The notes under the pieces were generated by a model that was not told the DNA's origin, did no database searches, and saw only the letters and a program-made list of their open reading frames with translations. Source: Parachlorella kessleri (taxonomy: Eukaryota > Chlorophyta > Trebouxiophyceae > Chlorellales > Chlorellaceae). Taken from it: 38,828 nt of DNA. The stretch is from assembly GCA_001598975.1 (NCBI GenBank), contig BBXU01000334.1, forward strand, positions 1 to 38,828. Reading direction: 5' to 3'. A program made the translations under genes and the position numbers. How positions within the stretch are numbered: position 1 is the stretch's first letter; each line of letters begins with the position of its first letter. Below are positions 35,061 through 38,828 of this stretch, piece by piece.

Positions 35061-38000
35061 ATGCCTGGAAAACTTGCCTCAGGCGTACCTTCCAAAAGCC
35101 AGCCTTTCGTCGTCAGGATCAGGGACATTATCTTCTGTGTGCAACCCCTGACTTGCCAGCCCTCCAGGTACATGGACACCAGGGCCACCACTCATGGCAG
35201 GTACTTAGCCCTGCTGCGGGCCAGGACGGCTGCACCGTCTGTTGAACGGCTTTCTAAGGGCCAGAGCGTCGCAACTACGGGCTGATGCCAGCCATGACAG
35301 GGAGGGAATACGGGAGCAACCTGGTAGGTCTAGCTTGGATACGCATTGTTTGGAGGGTGTACGGGTCAGGCAGGCCTCCCTTTTGGGAAGGCTTAGTAGA
35401 GTTACTAACATGTTGTCACGACGCGCGGAGGTGCATGTTTTAATAAAAGATTGCTCCAAGGCTGTTCTAAGGTCCTGCTTGAGTTGCCTTTAGGTATATA
35501 CAAGTAGCTCTTGTCGGCAACGCGATGGACACCTATGCCGTCCTGACGGCTAGAGCGCCTGGGGCTGTGCTGGACAGCGGCCTGTCAACACTATCATACA
35601 TCTGCTCAAAGTTGGTCTATTATCGTATGCGGGATGAAGTGCTAGGCTTCTTCACGCAAGGTGAAGAGTTGGATCTGAAAAGCCTGGCCAAGGTCTGAAA
35701 GGCCGGCTACCTAAAGCTCCCTAGGCAGTGGGAAAAAAAATTCTGCATATTCTGCAGCGGGTTTTAAGGACCTCGCCAAAGAAACCACCAAGGGGGTTGA
35801 CGCGTCCACAACCCTGCTGAAGGCCTGCGTGGTCCACCTACAGTACTGTCCTGGCAGACCTGTAGCGGTGTACCTAAACAAGAAGGGCGGAGACGCTCTT
35901 GATGTCAAGCTCAGGCAACTGGCTTTGGGCGCAAAGGCAGCCATGGAGGTTGCCGAGGCGCAGGGAAAGGGCCTCAGGCAAGTTGGGTCGATGACCATAT
36001 GCTGGAAGGCAGACTGGTCGGCTTCACCTGTTGATGAGTTTCAGGGCAGCTGCAGTATACCATTCAGTAAACAGTTTGCGTTGCACCAGTCTGGAACCTC
36101 TGAGTGGGCCGGCATCCGGGCCTAGCCTTGTGGATGTTTCTGGGAAGAGTCACACCCGGTCCCCTCCCTGCAGACTGAGTGACGTCATTGATGAGCTGGA
36201 CTCAAAGAAGCTGCTCCCTGCACTTGGCAAATGCGCTGCCGAGATGGTAAAGGTAAGTAACTTTGTTGCCCATGGCTTATGCTGGACTGCGAGGGCAATC
36301 GGCCTGAACCAGCCTGCTTGCGACTCATGCTACATTGCTAGTGATGCCGCTAACATCGCATACACACCCCTTATCAGATTGGCACACCGCAGAGTGTCCT
36401 GCCATCAGAGAAAACCGCAGAGCTCTCGATGGGTGGCAGCACAGTGTTTGACAGCAGCAGTGATGCTGTCCTCCTGGGCCAAACGGTTTTGAAAACCACT
36501 TTCGGTCTGCACTTCTTAGGCAAGTTCATGCTCTCGGTAAAAAGTGTGCCTGTATTTTGCAATCCTCAACCAAGTTCAGATGTTAGTGATCTATCCTGCT
36601 GCCAAGGCAAACCCTTTCATGCTGCAGAAGAAGTGGCAAAGCTGGAGGGTTACAAGCCCAAAGACAGGACCCACATTGACAGCCTTGTGAACGAGATTAA
36701 GGTTGTCCTGTCCAAGTTTGGTGTTGAAAGCGACTCTACGCTAGAGGCCACCATGGCTGCAAAGCTGGCTTCGCTGAAGGTGAGGCTCGCTGCAACAGGG
36801 GTTGCCTTGCTGCAGGTTTGGTGCACAACTATCTCACTAAGTCGTGCACCACGTGGAATTTGTTCATCCGCAGGACACAAACTCCCGGCAGTCTCAGCGC
36901 GAGGTACAAGTTGATGACAGAGGGAACAGGCCAAACAAAAGGGAAAGATTACTCCGTGGCTACTTGGGGCCTAGCCCCGTGGGGCTTCCCCAAGGAGGAC
37001 AACCAGTGGTTGACGTGCCTGCGGTGTGGGTTAACGACACCACGGCTGTGTACCCCTGCCAGAGGGCAGGGAACAGCTATCATGGCGACGGGAAGCAGAC
37101 GGGTCGGCCCGCCTGCTGCCATTAGATCGGGGGTCCCTCCCCCAGCAAGCTGGGTACCACTTTCCCCCTCCCGGGAAGGCCGAAAAATCAGCAACCTCCC
37201 GGGTTCGAACCCGTGACCCATGGCACGACAAGGGGGTCCCTTATCGTGGTGGTATCCCATGGCGGGGTGAACAGGCCAAACAGTTTGAGCAGCCAGCAGC
37301 AGCAAATGTGGGGGCTCTGGGTCAGGACATTGCAGCCCACAAGTCTAGGACAGCACCGGCGCAGGCACAACAGGGAGCTAAAGCGCTTGCCAAACAGGTG
37401 GCAGTTGTGCAGCAGCGGCCGGAAAGGGTTGAACTCAGGATCGACGACATGGAGGAGAGGATTGTCGAGAACGAGAGCAACATCAGCCGGCTCAACAAGT
37501 GGCTGGCTAAAGAGTCAGGCAGAGTGGATGCAGTCCAAGAAAAGCAGAAGGCGCAGGCAAGCGACTTGGAAGAGGGGGCATCGATGATGTCTTGGAAAGA
37601 ATGTGTCGATTGGCTGGTCAAATTTGCACAGTTGTCACAGTTATAGGTTGATGGCAATTGTCGATTCCCGATGGTTGCCTATTCTCTAGCCATGAGGATA
37701 TGGAGTTCCAAGACCTCCCACTCATCCTGTTGGTCGCCTTGCCTTGCGCTGTTATGCAGGATCGAAAGATAGAAGAACAGGTAGGGGACATTGCCGCACT
37801 CAAGACCTATGTCATGGCCCTTGAGACCACTAACACGGCCGTGGCATGCGACTATAAGAAGATGAGAAGCCGCGTGATGAAGTTGGAGGTGAATTTGCAT
37901 TAATGGGCAGGTTTGGTAGACGACTCTTGCCTGCTTTGGCCATCTTGGTGAGCTGACTGCCATGTGAAGAAGCTGGCTTGGAACAGCAGCTAGGGTGGCC

Positions 38001-38515
38001 AATACTCACTGCGTCGCACTGTGCTGGAGTTGTCAGTCGATGGGATACCTCCGCACGTTGCAGTCCTGTGCATGTCATTAGGTCAAAAAACTTCCCATGA
38101 AATGTAAGTCTAAATAAGAGCACTCTGCAAAGGTTCTATCTGACACTGGTTGGCGCTGCAGGCTGACAAGGCGGAGTTGATGGCTGAGAATGCGGTGCTG
38201 AAGGGCAGGCTGGTGGACAATGAGGTGGATGCGGCTGCCAACGACAAAGAGAACACTGCACTAGTACAGGTAAGAATTGTCTATGTTGCGGAGCTAGGGA
38301 TGCAAGTGATGATGATGGAGCTTCACATGCTTGGGTGCACAGCTTTTGAAGAAACGTTGCGCCACCAACAGATCTGCCCATGCCGCGGATTTGCAGGCTG
38401 AGCCCTCGAGCAAAGCCCAGGCCACCATTGCATCTGGCAGGAGGAGAACGCGGCAGCAGAGCTTGAGGGAGCCCTCAAGCCGCACGAAACTTTAGGTGGG
38501 CAACGTGGGGCCTGA
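35061..38515 (+). CDS. Coiled-coil protein of unknown family (11 exons)
   Basis: Modelled exons: 35061-35167, 35494-35660, 35758-35977, 36174-36252, 36378-36543, 36628-36779, 36874-36903, 37275-37616, 37760-37888, 38162-38269 and 38441-38515; 524 residues. The first half is mixed and mostly helical (IQVALVGNAMDTYAVL; FKDLAKETTKGVDASTTLL; LSDVIDELDSKKLLPALG). The second half is heptad-rich coiled coil (RIDDMEERIVENESNISRLN, DIAALKTYVMALETTN, ADKAELMAENAVLKGRL, EENAAAELEGALK). Intron 3 has a GC donor (CTCAG|GCAAGT) required by phase. Weak points are the end of exon 5, the 30-bp exon 7, the donor of exon 8 (37604 or 37616) and the last exon: an alternative starts at 38397 and stops at 38495 but encodes a Ser/Arg-rich non-coiled tail. 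Exon 8 begins inside the direct repeat that flanks an inserted element. Confidence 0.68.
36924..37282. mobile_element. 331-bp inserted element with 14-bp target-site duplication
   Basis: GAACAGGCCAAACA occurs at 36924-36937 and again at 37269-37282, bracketing 331 bp (36938-37268). Part of the insert (36947-37068) is shared with 11037-11148, so the element is dispersed. The insert contains GGTTCGAACCC near 37202, a match to the RNA polymerase III B-box, which suggests a tRNA-related SINE. However, no good A-box at tRNA spacing and no terminal poly(A) are visible, so the class is open. The right copy of the duplication supplies the AG used as 3' splice site of the next exon (37275). Confidence 0.8.
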
Positions 38516-38828
38516 GTCAAGCCCTGAGTTTTGTGTGGCGTGGTCCTGCTGGCCAAGACAGCAGAAGACTACTACCGGACACAATGGCCAAATGCGGCTC
38601 CCCCGTCACTACAAGGTTCACTGCAACTCTGTGTATAGCATGATTCCTTAGAGGTCGTATGCTGGCGTAAGGTCCATACAACTTCACTGATGCTTGCAGA
38701 CCATGCAAGCAAGTAGCCTTAGAGGCCCTGCCACCCGCAAGGACTGGGCTTTGAAGCATTGCTACCTGCCCAGCATCAAGACAGAAGCAGCAGACACGCA
38801 ATATCCCCCATACGCCTCGCAATACCTA
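38516..38828. other. 3' flank of the coiled-coil gene, window edge
   Basis: Nothing certain is encoded. A plus-strand frame at about 38540-38612 reads VVLLAKTAEDYYRTQWPNAA, which looks protein-like, but the only matching intron would be about 33 nt, too short to splice. The remaining sequence is probably 3' UTR or intergenic. Confidence 0.4.

Noticed and set aside
37195..37215. A tRNA gene, suggested by GGTTCGAACCC
   Set aside because: No cloverleaf can be formed around it: no D-arm or A-box at proper distance, and no acceptor stem. It fits better as part of the inserted element.
36949..37305. Minus-strand open frame sharing a peptide (VNHWLSSLGKPHGARPQVAT) with the 10811-11149 frame
   Set aside because: The similarity comes from the dispersed DNA repeat being present in both places, not from a conserved gene. 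The frames have no start context or shared extent beyond the repeat.
38397..38495. Alternative last exon of the coiled-coil gene (Ser/Arg-rich tail, TAG at 38493)
   Set aside because: It is in phase and has a good acceptor, but the frame starting at 38441 continues the heptad pattern (EENAAAELEGALK). Kept only as an alternative.
38540..38612. Protein-like frame VVLLAKTAEDYYRTQWPNAA after the last exon
   Set aside because: Linking it to the gene would need an intron of about 33 nt, shorter than any other here, and no other partner exon is visible.

Overview
The window is nuclear DNA of a eukaryote, most likely a chlorophyte green alga, possibly chlamydomonadalean. The evidence is that every gene is cut into many short exons with GT-AG (a few GC-AG) introns, base composition is moderately GC-rich, one gene encodes a thylakoid-lumen type Deg1 protease with a chloroplast transit peptide and a twin-arginine signal, and another is a KUP/HAK potassium transporter. 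No prokaryotic operon, rRNA, intact tRNA or CRISPR array is visible. All gene models below were assembled by eye from conserved protein motifs plus splice-phase agreement. Each complete model sums to a multiple of three.

Layout, left to right. 672-793 (+) is the last exon of a gene that enters from the left. 1270-2959 (+) is a five-exon gene for a small secreted cysteine-containing glycoprotein of unknown family. 4165-9388 (-) is a twelve-exon DEG1-like serine protease. 10667-21583 (-) is a 22-exon KUP/HAK/KT K+ transporter with an unusually long cytosolic tail (about 1390 residues in all). 22404-28306 (+) is a fourteen-exon family X DNA polymerase (pol lambda-like, BRCT plus polymerase). 28998-31246 (+) is an F-box/LRR-like protein of unknown function. 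32014-34918 (-) is a nine-exon carnosine N-methyltransferase-like (N2227 family) enzyme. 35061-38515 (+) is an eleven-exon coiled-coil protein of unknown family. The last two start head-to-head only 142 bp apart. KUP and the polymerase are also head-to-head. The genes are unrelated housekeeping or cellular functions, not a pathway cluster.

The most interesting signal is not a gene. Several introns hold decayed copies ('echoes') of the exon-intron boundary beside them, lying about 80-150 bp away: DEG1 intron 2, KUP introns 9, 11 (two different echoes) and 18, and polymerase intron 8 (three copies). DEG1 intron 9 has a tandem duplication beside its 3' splice site. Second, a 331-bp element flanked by a perfect 14-bp direct repeat sits on the 3' splice site of a coiled-coil gene exon, and a truncated relative of about 95% identity lies 12 bp from a KUP splice donor. 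Third, the pol lambda-like protein has a BRCT domain interrupted by about 275 low-complexity residues, a Gln where pol beta/lambda have the lyase Lys, and an altered nucleotide-binding loop, while the three catalytic Asp are kept.
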